From SHVZ01 sp044223515 (GTDB lineage: Bacteria > Pseudomonadota > Alphaproteobacteria > SHVZ01), in assembly GCA_044223515.1 (NCBI GenBank), contig JBGALV010000007.1:16012-80011 (forward strand): a stretch of 64,000 bases of DNA, written 5' to 3'. This document shows positions 7,873-15,722 of this stretch, in pieces. The notes under the pieces are model-generated. The model was given only the letters and a program-made list of their open reading frames with translations, had not been told where the DNA came from and did not search any database. Within the stretch, counting starts at the first letter, position 1. Each line of letters begins with the position of its first letter. The translations under genes and the position numbers were made by a program.

Positions 7873-9558
7873 ATGACTCCGTTCCAGAAGCTGCCTCACC
7901 AGAAATACCGTCCGTTCCAGCCGATCGACCTGCCCGATCGCCGTTGGCCCTCCCGCGTGATCGAGAAGGCGCCGATCTGGTGCTCGGTCGACCTCCGCGA
8001 CGGCAACCAGGCCCTGATCGAGCCGATGGGGCCCGAGCGCAAGCGCCGCATGTTCGAGCTCCTGGTCCGCATGGGCTTCAAGGAGATCGAGGTCGGCTTC
8101 CCGTCCGCCTCGCAGACCGATTTCGACTTCGTCCGCGAGATCATCGAGCAGAAGATGATCCCCGACGACGTCACCATCCAGGTGCTGACCCAGGCGCGCG
8201 AGGAACTGATCCGCCGCACCTTCGAGTCGATCAAGGGTGCCAAGCGCGCGATCCTGCATCTCTACAACTCGACCTCGACCCTGCAGCGCCGCGTCGTCTT
8301 CGGGCTCGACCGCCAGGGCATCGTCGACATCGCGGTCAACGGCGCGAAGCTGGTGCGCCAGCTTGCCGACGACGCCGAGAAGGCGGGCACGCGGATCGTC
8401 ATGCAGTATTCGCCGGAGAGCTTCACCGGCACCGAGCTCGACTTCGCGAAGGAGGTCTGCGAGCAGGTCGCCGCCGTGTGGAAGCCGACGAAAGAGAACA
8501 AGATCATCTTCAACCTGCCGGCGACCGTCGAGATGTCGACGCCGAACGTCTACGCCGACCAGATCGAGTGGTTCTCGCGCAACGTGAAGGACCGCGACAA
8601 GATCATCCTGTCGCTGCATCCGCATAACGATCGCGGCACCGGCGTCGCCGCGGCCGAGCTCGGCGTCATGGCCGGCGCCGACCGCATCGAAGGCACGCTG
8701 TTCGGCAACGGCGAGCGCACCGGCAACGTCGACGTCGTGAACCTCGCTCTCAACATGTACAGCCAGGGCATCGATCCGCAGATCGCCGTCGGCGACATCG
8801 ACGAGATGAAGCGGACGGTCGAGTACTGCAACCAGCTGCCGGTGCATCCGCGCCATCCGTACGCGGGCGAGCTGGTGTTCACCGCGTTCTCCGGATCCCA
8901 CCAGGATGCGATCAAGAAGGGCTTCGCGGCCCTCGAGAAGAGCAACTCCGGCATCTGGGAAGTGCCCTACCTGCCGATCGATCCCAAGGATCTCGGGCGC
9001 GACTACCAGGCGGTGATCCGGATCAACAGCCAGTCCGGCAAGGGCGGCATCGCCTATGTCATGGACCAGGACTATGGCTTCGACCTGCCGCGCAAGCTGC
9101 AGATCGAGTTCAGCCAGGTGATCCAGGGCATCGCCGACGACACCGGCAAGGAGATCCAGCCGGAGATGATCAAGCAGTCCTTCGACAAGGAATACCTGTC
9201 GGAGGACAAGATCGCCTTCGTCGAGCACCGCACGGTGCCGGGCGGCAAGGGCGGCGGGCGCAACCTCGACGCAACGATCCGCGTCGACGGCAAGGAGCGC
9301 GAGGTGCAGGGCACCGGCAACGGGCCGATCGACGCCTTCGTCGACGCGATCTCCAAGAGCCTCGGCATACAGGTGAAGGTTCTCGACTACCGCGAGCACG
9401 CCCAGGGCGGCGGCGCCGATGCCACCGCTGTCGCCTACGTCGAGGCAAAGGTAGGCGAGAGGCCGCCGCTCTTCGGAGTCGGCGTCGATCCCAACATCGT
9501 CGCCGCCTCGCTCCGCGCCATCGTCAGCGCGGTCAACCGGGCGCAACGGTCAAAGTAA
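7873..9558 (+). CDS. leuA: 2-isopropylmalate synthase
   Basis: The 561-residue enzyme condenses acetyl-CoA with 2-oxoisovalerate, the first step of leucine synthesis. The catalytic barrel opens with WCSVDLRDGNQAL (metal-binding RDGNQ) and contains HPHNDRGTGVAAAELG and GNGERTGNVDVVNLALN. The C-terminal ~130 residues form the regulatory LeuA dimer domain that binds leucine. The length and the KYRPFQPIDLPDRRWPS opening fit the long 'type 2' LeuA. ATG 7873 with upstream GGAAAG is preferred to an in-frame TTG at 7837. No other leucine genes are adjacent. The 3' end overlaps the convergent permease gene by 9 bp. Confidence 0.96.
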   Translation: MTPFQKLPHQKYRPFQPIDLPDRRWPSRVIEKAPIWCSVDLRDGNQALIEPMGPERKRRMFELLVRMGFKEIEVGFPSASQTDFDFVREIIEQKMIPDDVTIQVLTQAREELIRRTFESIKGAKRAILHLYNSTSTLQRRVVFGLDRQGIVDIAVNGAKLVRQLADDAEKAGTRIVMQYSPESFTGTELDFAKEVCEQVAAVWKPTKENKIIFNLPATVEMSTPNVYADQIEWFSRNVKDRDKIILSLHPHNDRGTGVAAAELGVMAGADRIEGTLFGNGERTGNVDVVNLALNMYSQGIDPQIAVGDIDEMKRTVEYCNQLPVHPRHPYAGELVFTAFSGSHQDAIKKGFAALEKSNSGIWEVPYLPIDPKDLGRDYQAVIRINSQSGKGGIAYVMDQDYGFDLPRKLQIEFSQVIQGIADDTGKEIQPEMIKQSFDKEYLSEDKIAFVEHRTVPGGKGGGRNLDATIRVDGKEREVQGTGNGPIDAFVDAISKSLGIQVKVLDYREHAQGGGADATAVAYVEAKVGERPPLFGVGVDPNIVAASLRAIVSAVNRAQRSK

Positions 9559-10320
9559 GGCGCGGATCGCTCCGGCGATCGACAGAAGAAGCAGCAGGAC
9601 GAGCACCGCCTTCCGGAAGGTGGCGGGCTCGGTCCTGATGTAGCCGCGGCTGCCGATCGCGATGCCGATCAGCAGCACCGGTACCAGCACTAGCGCCGCA
9701 AGGAAGGTTCCCGTTGTGACCAGGCCCTGGGCCGCGCCCAGGGCCAATGCATAGGTGTCGGTCGCGAGGAAGAAGGCGACCAGCGAGGCGCGGATCGCGG
9801 CGGTACCGGCGGGCGACGATAGGTAGAACAGAACGACCGGCGGCCCGCCGATGCCGAGGCTGCCGTTCAGGAGCCCGACGGCTGTTCCAGTCGCGAAAGT
9901 CGCCCCGGTGCCCGGCATCTCCTTCAGGGCGAAGCCGCGCCAGAGCAGGATCGTGGTGGTCGCGACCAGCATGGCGATCGCGAGGCGGATCGGCGTCTCG
10001 GGCAGACTCGCCAGCAGATGGACGCCGAAGGGCGTCGCGACGAGCGTACCCGCGATCAGCGGTGCGAGCGACCGCCAGTCCACCTGGCGCCAGACGCCGG
10101 GCAGCATGTGGGCGCTGGCGGCGACTTCCAGCACGAAGACGATCGGGATCGCGGTCGCCGGGGGCAGCACCAGCGACAGCCCGGAGACGGCCAGCATCGA
10201 GAAACCGAAGCCGGAATATCCCCGGATGATCGCGGCGACCAGCAAAGTCGCCATCACGGTCGCCGCCATCGCCGGCGAAAGCGTCTGCAGGTCGAGAAGC
10301 TGGGCGAGGCGGTCGAGCAT
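9550..10320 (-). CDS. TauE/SafE family sulfite exporter-type permease
   Basis: The 256-residue protein is almost entirely hydrophobic, with about eight predicted transmembrane helices. Family features include IIRGYSGFGFSMLAV in the first repeat and TGTAVGLLNGSLGIGGPPVVLFYLSS in the second, the two-repeat pattern of PF01925. Members export sulfite, sulfoacetate or other organic anions across the inner membrane. The start is placed at ATG 10320 (MLDRLAQLLDLQ). A longer frame to 10476 would overlap aroA on the other strand and adds an Arg-rich non-family stretch. It is divergent from aroA. Confidence 0.88.
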   Translation of the reverse strand: MLDRLAQLLDLQTLSPAMAATVMATLLVAAIIRGYSGFGFSMLAVSGLSLVLPPATAIPIVFVLEVAASAHMLPGVWRQVDWRSLAPLIAGTLVATPFGVHLLASLPETPIRLAIAMLVATTTILLWRGFALKEMPGTGATFATGTAVGLLNGSLGIGGPPVVLFYLSSPAGTAAIRASLVAFFLATDTYALALGAAQGLVTTGTFLAALVLVPVLLIGIAIGSRGYIRTEPATFRKAVLVLLLLLSIAGAIRALL

Positions 10321-10391
10321 CGAGCGTGGAACGCTAGCGCGACAAACGAGCGCTTGCCCAGGGGCAGGGTAGCGCTGTACGTCGATGCCCC

Positions 10392-11744
10392 ATGTCTGAG
10401 GTTGCCGACAACGACGCCGATGGACGCTCGCCCTGGGCCGGGCTGCAGGGCGTTGCCTTCGCCGAGGTGCGGCCATCCGGGCATCCGATTTCCGGCACCG
10501 TCACCGTTCCAGGCAGCAAGAGCTTTACCAACCGTGCGCTGATCCTCGCCGGCACGGCCGAAGGCGTCTCGACGCTGACCGGCCTGCTCCGCAGCGACGA
10601 CTCCTACTGGTGCATCGACGCGCTGAAGCGTCTCGGCGTCGGCGTCGAGATCGACGGAACGACGGTCCGCATCGAAGGCTCGGGCACGCGCTGGCGCTCG
10701 AAGTCGGCCGACCTCTTCATCGGTTCCGCCGGCACGATCGGCCGCTTCCTTCCGGGCGTCCTCGCGGCGTCGCCCGAGGGACGCTATCGCGTGGCCGCCA
10801 GCGCGCAGCTGATGCGACGTCCGGTCTCGCCGCTGATCGACGCTCTGACGAGCCTCGGGGCCGACATCAGCCACGAGGGCGAGCCTGGCGGCTTCCCGAT
10901 GATGATCTCGGCTCGCGGCCTCCAGGGCGGCAGGCTCATCATGTCGGGGAAGGTATCGAGCCAGTTCATCTCCGGTGCGCTGATCGCCGCTCCGCTCGCC
11001 AAGGCTCCGGTCGACCTCGAGGTCGTCGACCACATCGTCCAGGCGGACTATGTCCGCATGACGCTGGATGCAATGAAGGCCTTCGGCGTCGAGGTGCCGC
11101 ATGACGAGGCGCTGACGCGGTTCCAGGCGACCCCGCAGCGCTATCGCGGCGGCGGCTTCGCGATCGAGGCGGACGCCTCGACCACCACCTACTTTCTGGC
11201 ACTCGCAGCGGCGACGCGCGGCTGCATCGTCATCGACAACATCGGAACCTCGACGCGCCAGCCGGACCTCCGCCTCATCGACGTGCTGGAGCGGATGGGC
11301 TGCAAGGTCGAGCGCGGCACCGACCGCATCACCGTGGCGGGTCCCGAACGCCTGAAGGGCGGCTTCACCGTCGACATGAAGCCGATGTCGGACGCGACGT
11401 TGACGCTGGCGGCGCTGGCGCCCTTCGCCGACGCGCCGATCGCGATCGAGGGCGTCGCGCATATCCGCAAGCACGAGAGCGACCGCATCGCGGTCATGGC
11501 GCGTGCGCTCGTCGACCTCGGTATCGGCGTCGACGAGAGGCCCGACGGGCTGGTGGTGCGGCCGGGCGCGCCGCGTTTCGCCGAGCTCGATACCCATGAC
11601 GACCATCGGATCGCGATGTCGCTGGCGGTGCTGGGGGCGGCGGGCCAAGGCGTGCGCCTGGCGGATCCGGGCTGCGTGTCGAAGACCTGCCCGGTGTTCT
11701 TCGAGGAGATCGGAAAGCTCGGCGTCCCGGTCGAGCTCTTCTAG
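10392..11744 (+). CDS. aroA: 3-phosphoshikimate 1-carboxyvinyltransferase (EPSP synthase)
   Basis: The 450-residue enzyme transfers the enolpyruvyl group of PEP to shikimate-3-phosphate in aromatic synthesis. It has PGSKSFTNRA (Lys43), the PEP loop GSAGTIGRFLPG (residues 111-122), SSQFISGALI, THDDHRIAMS and VSKTCPVFFEE. The loop differs from the usual LGNAGTAMRPL: Phe replaces the Pro linked to glyphosate sensitivity. Together with SSQFxSG this resembles actinobacterial-type enzymes. The gene is isolated from cmk/rpsA, its usual proteobacterial neighbours. It could be a second, divergent copy in this genome. Confidence 0.93.
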   Translation: MSEVADNDADGRSPWAGLQGVAFAEVRPSGHPISGTVTVPGSKSFTNRALILAGTAEGVSTLTGLLRSDDSYWCIDALKRLGVGVEIDGTTVRIEGSGTRWRSKSADLFIGSAGTIGRFLPGVLAASPEGRYRVAASAQLMRRPVSPLIDALTSLGADISHEGEPGGFPMMISARGLQGGRLIMSGKVSSQFISGALIAAPLAKAPVDLEVVDHIVQADYVRMTLDAMKAFGVEVPHDEALTRFQATPQRYRGGGFAIEADASTTTYFLALAAATRGCIVIDNIGTSTRQPDLRLIDVLERMGCKVERGTDRITVAGPERLKGGFTVDMKPMSDATLTLAALAPFADAPIAIEGVAHIRKHESDRIAVMARALVDLGIGVDERPDGLVVRPGAPRFAELDTHDDHRIAMSLAVLGAAGQGVRLADPGCVSKTCPVFFEEIGKLGVPVELF

Positions 11745-11755
11745 CGCCGCTTTTT

Positions 11756-12169
11756 CTAACGATAGATCCGCATCGCGCGCTCGACGCGGACGGTCAGGTC
11801 GGCGCTGGCGACGGGCTTCACCAGGAATCCGTCGATGCCGAGGTCCTTCGCCTTCATCACGACCTCGCGTTCGGTATGCGAGGTCAGGAACAGGACCGGC
11901 GTGCGCAGGCTGCCGCTGTTCTTCAGCCGCACCCACTTCACGAAGGCGAAGCCGTTGGTCGGCGTCATGTTGATGTCGCAGATGACGAGGTCCGGCGGGC
12001 GTATCAGGAACTGCTCCTTCGCCGCCTCGCCATGAGCCGCTTCGACGATCGCGCCGAATCCCAGCGCGCGCAGCATCATCCGCACGGAGTCGCGCACCGC
12101 CTCCTGATCGTCGACGATCATGACGGTGTAGTTCTTGTAGCGGTCGGCGGGATCGGTCGGGTCGGACAC
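11756..12169 (-). CDS. Stand-alone response regulator receiver protein (CheY-like)
   Basis: The 137-residue protein is a single receiver domain. Acidic pocket Asp20/Asp21 lie in MIVDDQEAVRD. Phospho-acceptor Asp65 lies in VICDINM, Thr96 in LFLTS, and Lys118 in FLVKPV. There is no output domain. The start is GTG. It lies 46 bp downstream of a gene for an HPt protein with a degenerate receiver, suggesting that the HPt donates or removes its phosphate. Confidence 0.9.
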   Translation of the reverse strand: MSDPTDPADRYKNYTVMIVDDQEAVRDSVRMMLRALGFGAIVEAAHGEAAKEQFLIRPPDLVICDINMTPTNGFAFVKWVRLKNSGSLRTPVLFLTSHTEREVVMKAKDLGIDGFLVKPVASADLTVRVERAMRIYR

Positions 12170-12215
12170 GGCTTCGGACTCTATGGGGCGCCGATAGGCG
12201 CTTCAAGCCGGTGCC

Positions 12216-12950
12216 TCATTCCGCGGGTTCCGGCAGCCCGGCGATCGCCCGTGCAAGCGCTGCGGCCTCGGATGGAAGGTCGATCGCCGACGCGGTAATC
12301 CAGTCCGAGGCGGTGATCGCCTTCTCGAACGACTGCGCGGCACGGCCGAGCCGCATCGCGCCGGCACTGAAGGCAGCCCCCTTGAGCGCGTGGGCCTTCC
12401 CCTGAGCGGCTTCCGCATCGGCATCCGCTGCGGCCGCCATTGCTTCGGCGGCGAGCTTCTGCGCTTGTCCGGCGAAGCGGCGGAGCATGCGGACGATCTC
12501 GATCGTCATCCCGCCGGCGATCGACTCCAGCTCCTCGAGGTCGAGAACGGCGGCCTCGATCTCCGCGGCCGCCGCCGGGGCGCTGACCGGCCCGAGGATC
12601 GCCAACGTCAATTCTTCGGCGGTGGCCGGCCACGGGCAGGCGACATCGATGCCGTCACCCGGCGGCCCGGCGGCGAGCATGACGACGCGGAGATCGAGCA
12701 GCAGCGGCGAGGTCCGGATCGCGCGCGCGAGGACCGAGGGAGCCCCATCTGCCAGACGCTCGCCGAGAATTGCCGCTTCGAAGGGCGGGTCGGCCGTTTC
12801 GAGGAGATCGAGCGTCTCGTGCAGGGCTGATGCCGTCGTCGCGATCGCGCCGAGGCCGGCCAGCAGCCCGGCGACGGTCGCGGCCCGCTCCGCATCGCCG
12901 TCGACGGTGAGCACGCGGCGGCCTGAAAGTGCCGGGGAAATGGTGCTCAT
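12216..12950 (-). CDS. Histidine phosphotransfer (HPt) protein with N-terminal pseudo-receiver
   Basis: The 244-residue protein ends in an HPt domain of ~100 residues with the motif KAHALKGAAFSAGA (His187 as the likely phospho-site). The N-terminal ~115 residues look like a receiver fold (RRVLTVDGDAERAATVAGLL), but the phospho-acceptor is missing (AAILGERL where ...D.M is expected) and the conserved Lys is absent (CPWPATAEEL). The receiver therefore seems to be a docking or regulatory module. It is followed by a stand-alone receiver gene, a plausible partner. No kinase gene adjoins; a PAS kinase is encoded at 22541-24040. Confidence 0.82.
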   Translation of the reverse strand: MSTISPALSGRRVLTVDGDAERAATVAGLLAGLGAIATTASALHETLDLLETADPPFEAAILGERLADGAPSVLARAIRTSPLLLDLRVVMLAAGPPGDGIDVACPWPATAEELTLAILGPVSAPAAAAEIEAAVLDLEELESIAGGMTIEIVRMLRRFAGQAQKLAAEAMAAAADADAEAAQGKAHALKGAAFSAGAMRLGRAAQSFEKAITASDWITASAIDLPSEAAALARAIAGLPEPAE

Positions 12951-13005
12951 CGGCTTTCCATCGCCATGTTATATTATACGTCTCGTCTGATCCTGGGGGT
13001 TCGAG
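12951..13005. promoter_or_regulatory. Divergent AT-rich promoter region
   Basis: The 55-bp gap between the divergent HPt and exported-protein genes contains the AT-rich run TTATATTATAC (12968-12978), unusual in this GC-rich sequence. It could supply a -10 element in either direction. No matching -35 was assigned with certainty. Confidence 0.35.
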
Positions 13006-13461
13006 ATGCTCGACCGTCGCCACGCGCTTCGCCTTTCCACCAGCCTTTTCGCGCTCGCCGCCTTCGGGCTCGGCGAGGCCAAGGCCGCGCCGGCGCGGGT
13101 CGCGCTCGAGGAAATCCATCGCGAGCCGGAGATGCCGGGCGTCGACTATTCCACCAAGGCGCGGAAGCTTGCGGGCCAGCGCATCCGGGTCGAAGGCTTC
13201 CTGGCACCGCATGCCGGCGGCCGCGCCGCCGCGCCGTTCCTGGTGCTCTCGGGCCAGCCGATGGTCGGGTGCCCGCACTGCCTGGGCGCCGCCGACCTGC
13301 CCGGCGACAGCCTCGTCGCCTATTTCGGCCGCGGCGTCGGCATGGCGGAAACCGGCATCCCGGTCGCGATCGAGGGCGTCCTCGACCTCGGCTCGCGCAC
13401 CGATGCGCAGACCGGCTTCGTTTCCACGGTCCGCCTGTTCGACGCCAAGATCGTCGGCTAG
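13006..13461 (+). CDS. Exported protein of unknown function
   Basis: The 151-residue product starts with a Tat- or Sec-type signal peptide: twin Arg in LDRRHALRLS, then a hydrophobic stretch ending AKA|AP. The mature part contains a CPHC motif (GCPHCLGAADLPGDS) that could bind metal or be redox-active. It resembles small periplasmic proteins often annotated DUF3299-like, but I am not sure of the family. The upstream GGGGG may be the ribosome site. It overlaps the convergent kinase gene by 4 bp. Confidence 0.7.
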   Translation: MLDRRHALRLSTSLFALAAFGLGEAKAAPARVALEEIHREPEMPGVDYSTKARKLAGQRIRVEGFLAPHAGGRAAAPFLVLSGQPMVGCPHCLGAADLPGDSLVAYFGRGVGMAETGIPVAIEGVLDLGSRTDAQTGFVSTVRLFDAKIVG

Positions 13462-14876
13462 CTGCCGCCCGTTCCGCCGGCCTGCCAGCGGCGCGAGCGG
13501 ACGATCGTGACGGTGCACGGGGCCTTCGCGGCGACTTCTCCCGAGACGCTGCCGAGGATCGACTTGGCGATCGAATTGGCGCGCGCTCCCATCACGACAT
13601 GGTCGACGCGGTTGCCGCCGATGTAGTCGAGAATGGCCGCGGCCGGGCTCACCGCCTCGAGCACGTGAAAGCTGAGCCGTCTCTCGTCGATCCCGAGCGG
13701 GCTCGCCCAGTGCTTCAGGGCAACGAGGCGGTCGACATGCCGATTGCGGCCGGCTTCGTCGAGAGTGGTGTCGAGCGCCAGCCGGTTCTGCTTGAGTACG
13801 TTGACGCAGGCGACGCGCGCGTCCGGCATGGTCTTCAGGACATGCTGGACGGTCGCCCTCATCGCCTCCGACAGCGAGGCGTCGCTTTCTCCGAGATCGA
13901 GGGCCGCGCAAAGGATGGGCGCGTCGTCCAGGCGGCTCGCGACGGTCGCCTTCAGGATCGGCGCCAGCGTTTCGGGATTGAACCGGCGTCTTAGGACCGT
14001 CGTGAAGGAGTCCCGCTTCTGCCTTTCGGCACGCGCGGTCAGCACGACCTCAGTCGGATTCATGAGGTCGAAGGCAAGCTGGGCGGCGCTTGGATAGCGC
14101 CAAGCCGGATGGACCTCCAGGCACTTGAGGATGATCTCCTGCAGCCAGGGCGGGATCTCGGGGCGAAGCTTCCGCGGCGGCACCGGGTCGCGCCATAGCC
14201 GCCGTTTCAATCCCGACAGGCGTTGCGGATCGCCGAAAGGCCGCTCGCCGGTCGCGAAGAAGTACATGAGGACGCCGAGCGCGAAGAGGTCGCTCCGGGG
14301 GTCGTGCCGGTTGCCCATGACCTGCTCGGGCGCCATGTACGGTGCCGTGCCGAAGGGAACCCGGAACTCGGCTTCCATCAGGTCGGGAAGCTGGTCGTGG
14401 CGGGAGAGCCCGTAGTCGATGAGGACGGCCTCGCCGCTCGGCCGGAACAGGATGTTCGACGGCTTCACGTCGAGATGGACCACATGCTGGCGATGGATGT
14501 GGTCGAGAGCATGCGCGATCTTGGCCCCGAGTGCGGCGACCTCGTCGGCGGGAAGGGGCAACTCGCCGAGCCGCTTGATGAGCGAGGGGCCGGGAAGGCG
14601 CTCCATGATGATGTAGGGCTGTGCCTCGAAGCTTCCGGCGGCGATGAAGGCCGGGACGTGCGGGCCCGCGAGGCGGGGCAGGATCATCTGCTCCATCTCG
14701 AAGCCGACGATCGTCGCCGGGTCTTCGCCCTCGGACAGCTTCGGGGCCTTCAGCAGCATCGGGACGTCGCTGCCTGACCGGCTCACCGACCAGAGCGTCG
14801 CCATGCCGCCGGCATGCACGCGCTCGCCGATGACGAAGCCGTCGATCGTTCCGCCAGGGTGAAGGGAGGTCGGCAT
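13458..14876 (-). CDS. Serine/threonine protein kinase fused to a universal stress protein domain
   Basis: The 472-residue fusion begins with a Hanks-type kinase (residues ~10-275): glycine loop GERVHAGGM, Lys43 (LLKAPK), Glu60, catalytic HLDVKPSN (Asp136), DYG in place of DFG (154-156), and APE (182-184). The usual HRD Arg is Leu, so activation-loop regulation may differ. Residues ~310-465 form a Usp domain with the ATP-binding pattern GARANSIAKSILGSVSGEVA followed by APCTVTIVR. No transmembrane segment is visible, so it is cytoplasmic. It is 6 bp downstream of a metallophosphoesterase gene, suggesting an operon. Confidence 0.9.
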   Translation of the reverse strand: MPTSLHPGGTIDGFVIGERVHAGGMATLWSVSRSGSDVPMLLKAPKLSEGEDPATIVGFEMEQMILPRLAGPHVPAFIAAGSFEAQPYIIMERLPGPSLIKRLGELPLPADEVAALGAKIAHALDHIHRQHVVHLDVKPSNILFRPSGEAVLIDYGLSRHDQLPDLMEAEFRVPFGTAPYMAPEQVMGNRHDPRSDLFALGVLMYFFATGERPFGDPQRLSGLKRRLWRDPVPPRKLRPEIPPWLQEIILKCLEVHPAWRYPSAAQLAFDLMNPTEVVLTARAERQKRDSFTTVLRRRFNPETLAPILKATVASRLDDAPILCAALDLGESDASLSEAMRATVQHVLKTMPDARVACVNVLKQNRLALDTTLDEAGRNRHVDRLVALKHWASPLGIDERRLSFHVLEAVSPAAAILDYIGGNRVDHVVMGARANSIAKSILGSVSGEVAAKAPCTVTIVRSRRWQAGGTGGS

Positions 14877-14882
14877 CCGCCC

Positions 14883-15623
14883 TCAGCGTCCCTCGTGCAG
14901 GCGCTGGGCGAGCGCCTCCGGCAGTCCGGCGAGTCGGATCTTCGCCGCGGCGGCGTCGATGTCGTAGGGGACGCGGAAATAGGTCACTTCATGGCGCGCG
15001 TCGTCGAGCACGGCGTATGAGGCGCCGGGATCGCCGTCCCGCGGCTGGCCCACCGACCCGAGGACGCAGACCCAGCGGCGCTGGCTCAGCAACGGCACGG
15101 CGACGTCAGTGACCGGCTGGAATCGGATCGGCGCATCGTTGCCGCGGCTGCCGAAGATCGCCGGCACATGGACGTGCCCGCAGACCACCACGCGGGCCGA
15201 GGTGGCGGACAGGCACCGGGATGCCTCGTCCCGATTGGTCACGTAGAGCCAGGTCGTCGGCGCGGCTCCGGCGGCATGGATGAACAGGAGATCCCCATCC
15301 TCCGTCCTGATCGGACGCGCCTCGAGGAAGGCGCGGGCGGCCGGGCCGAGCCGGCCTCGCGTCCAGCGGATCGCCGTCTCCGCGTTCGGGTTCATCCGCT
15401 CGTTGAGATTGGCGATAGCGTGATCGTGGTTGCCGAGAATGGCGACGGCGCCCTGCGATACGCGCTCCATGACCGTATCGACGACCCAGGCCGGGTCGGC
15501 GCCGTAGCCGACGTAGTCGCCGAGGAAGACATATCTGTCGACGCCGCGGCGCTCGGCATCGGCGAGGCAGGCCGTGAAGGCCTCGCGGTTGCCGTGAATG
15601 TCGGCCATGAGGGCGGTGCGCAT
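14883..15623 (-). CDS. Metallophosphoesterase (calcineurin-like)
   Basis: The 246-residue protein has the whole metallophosphatase signature: ADIHGNREA, GDYVGYGADP, GNHDHAI and CGHVHVPA, all dimetal-site ligands. The YGADP and PRDGDP segments fit a subgroup of cytosolic phosphodiesterases/phosphatases of uncertain substrate. It is encoded 6 bp upstream of the kinase-Usp fusion gene, so a role opposing or tuning that kinase is possible, but only by context. Confidence 0.88.
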   Translation of the reverse strand: MRTALMADIHGNREAFTACLADAERRGVDRYVFLGDYVGYGADPAWVVDTVMERVSQGAVAILGNHDHAIANLNERMNPNAETAIRWTRGRLGPAARAFLEARPIRTEDGDLLFIHAAGAAPTTWLYVTNRDEASRCLSATSARVVVCGHVHVPAIFGSRGNDAPIRFQPVTDVAVPLLSQRRWVCVLGSVGQPRDGDPGASYAVLDDARHEVTYFRVPYDIDAAAAKIRLAGLPEALAQRLHEGR

Positions 15624-15672
15624 GGGTCGGAGCCTCGTCGTGCCCCCATCATAGCCCGCCCGGCGACGAACG

Positions 15673-15714
15673 TCCCCGAAAGCGCGCTCGCTGCATGCGA
15701 GGCGCTTTCGGGGA
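15673..15714 (-). terminator. Large hairpin after the solute-binding protein gene
   Basis: A perfect 13-bp stem (15673-15685 with 15702-15714) is topped by a further 5-bp stem and a 5-nt loop. It begins 9 bp past the stop of the family-5 binding-protein gene and precedes the metallophosphoesterase gene. No T-run follows on the minus strand, so it may act as a transcript-end stabiliser or a Rho-assisted stop. Confidence 0.55.
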
Positions 15715-15722
15715 TGGTGAGG

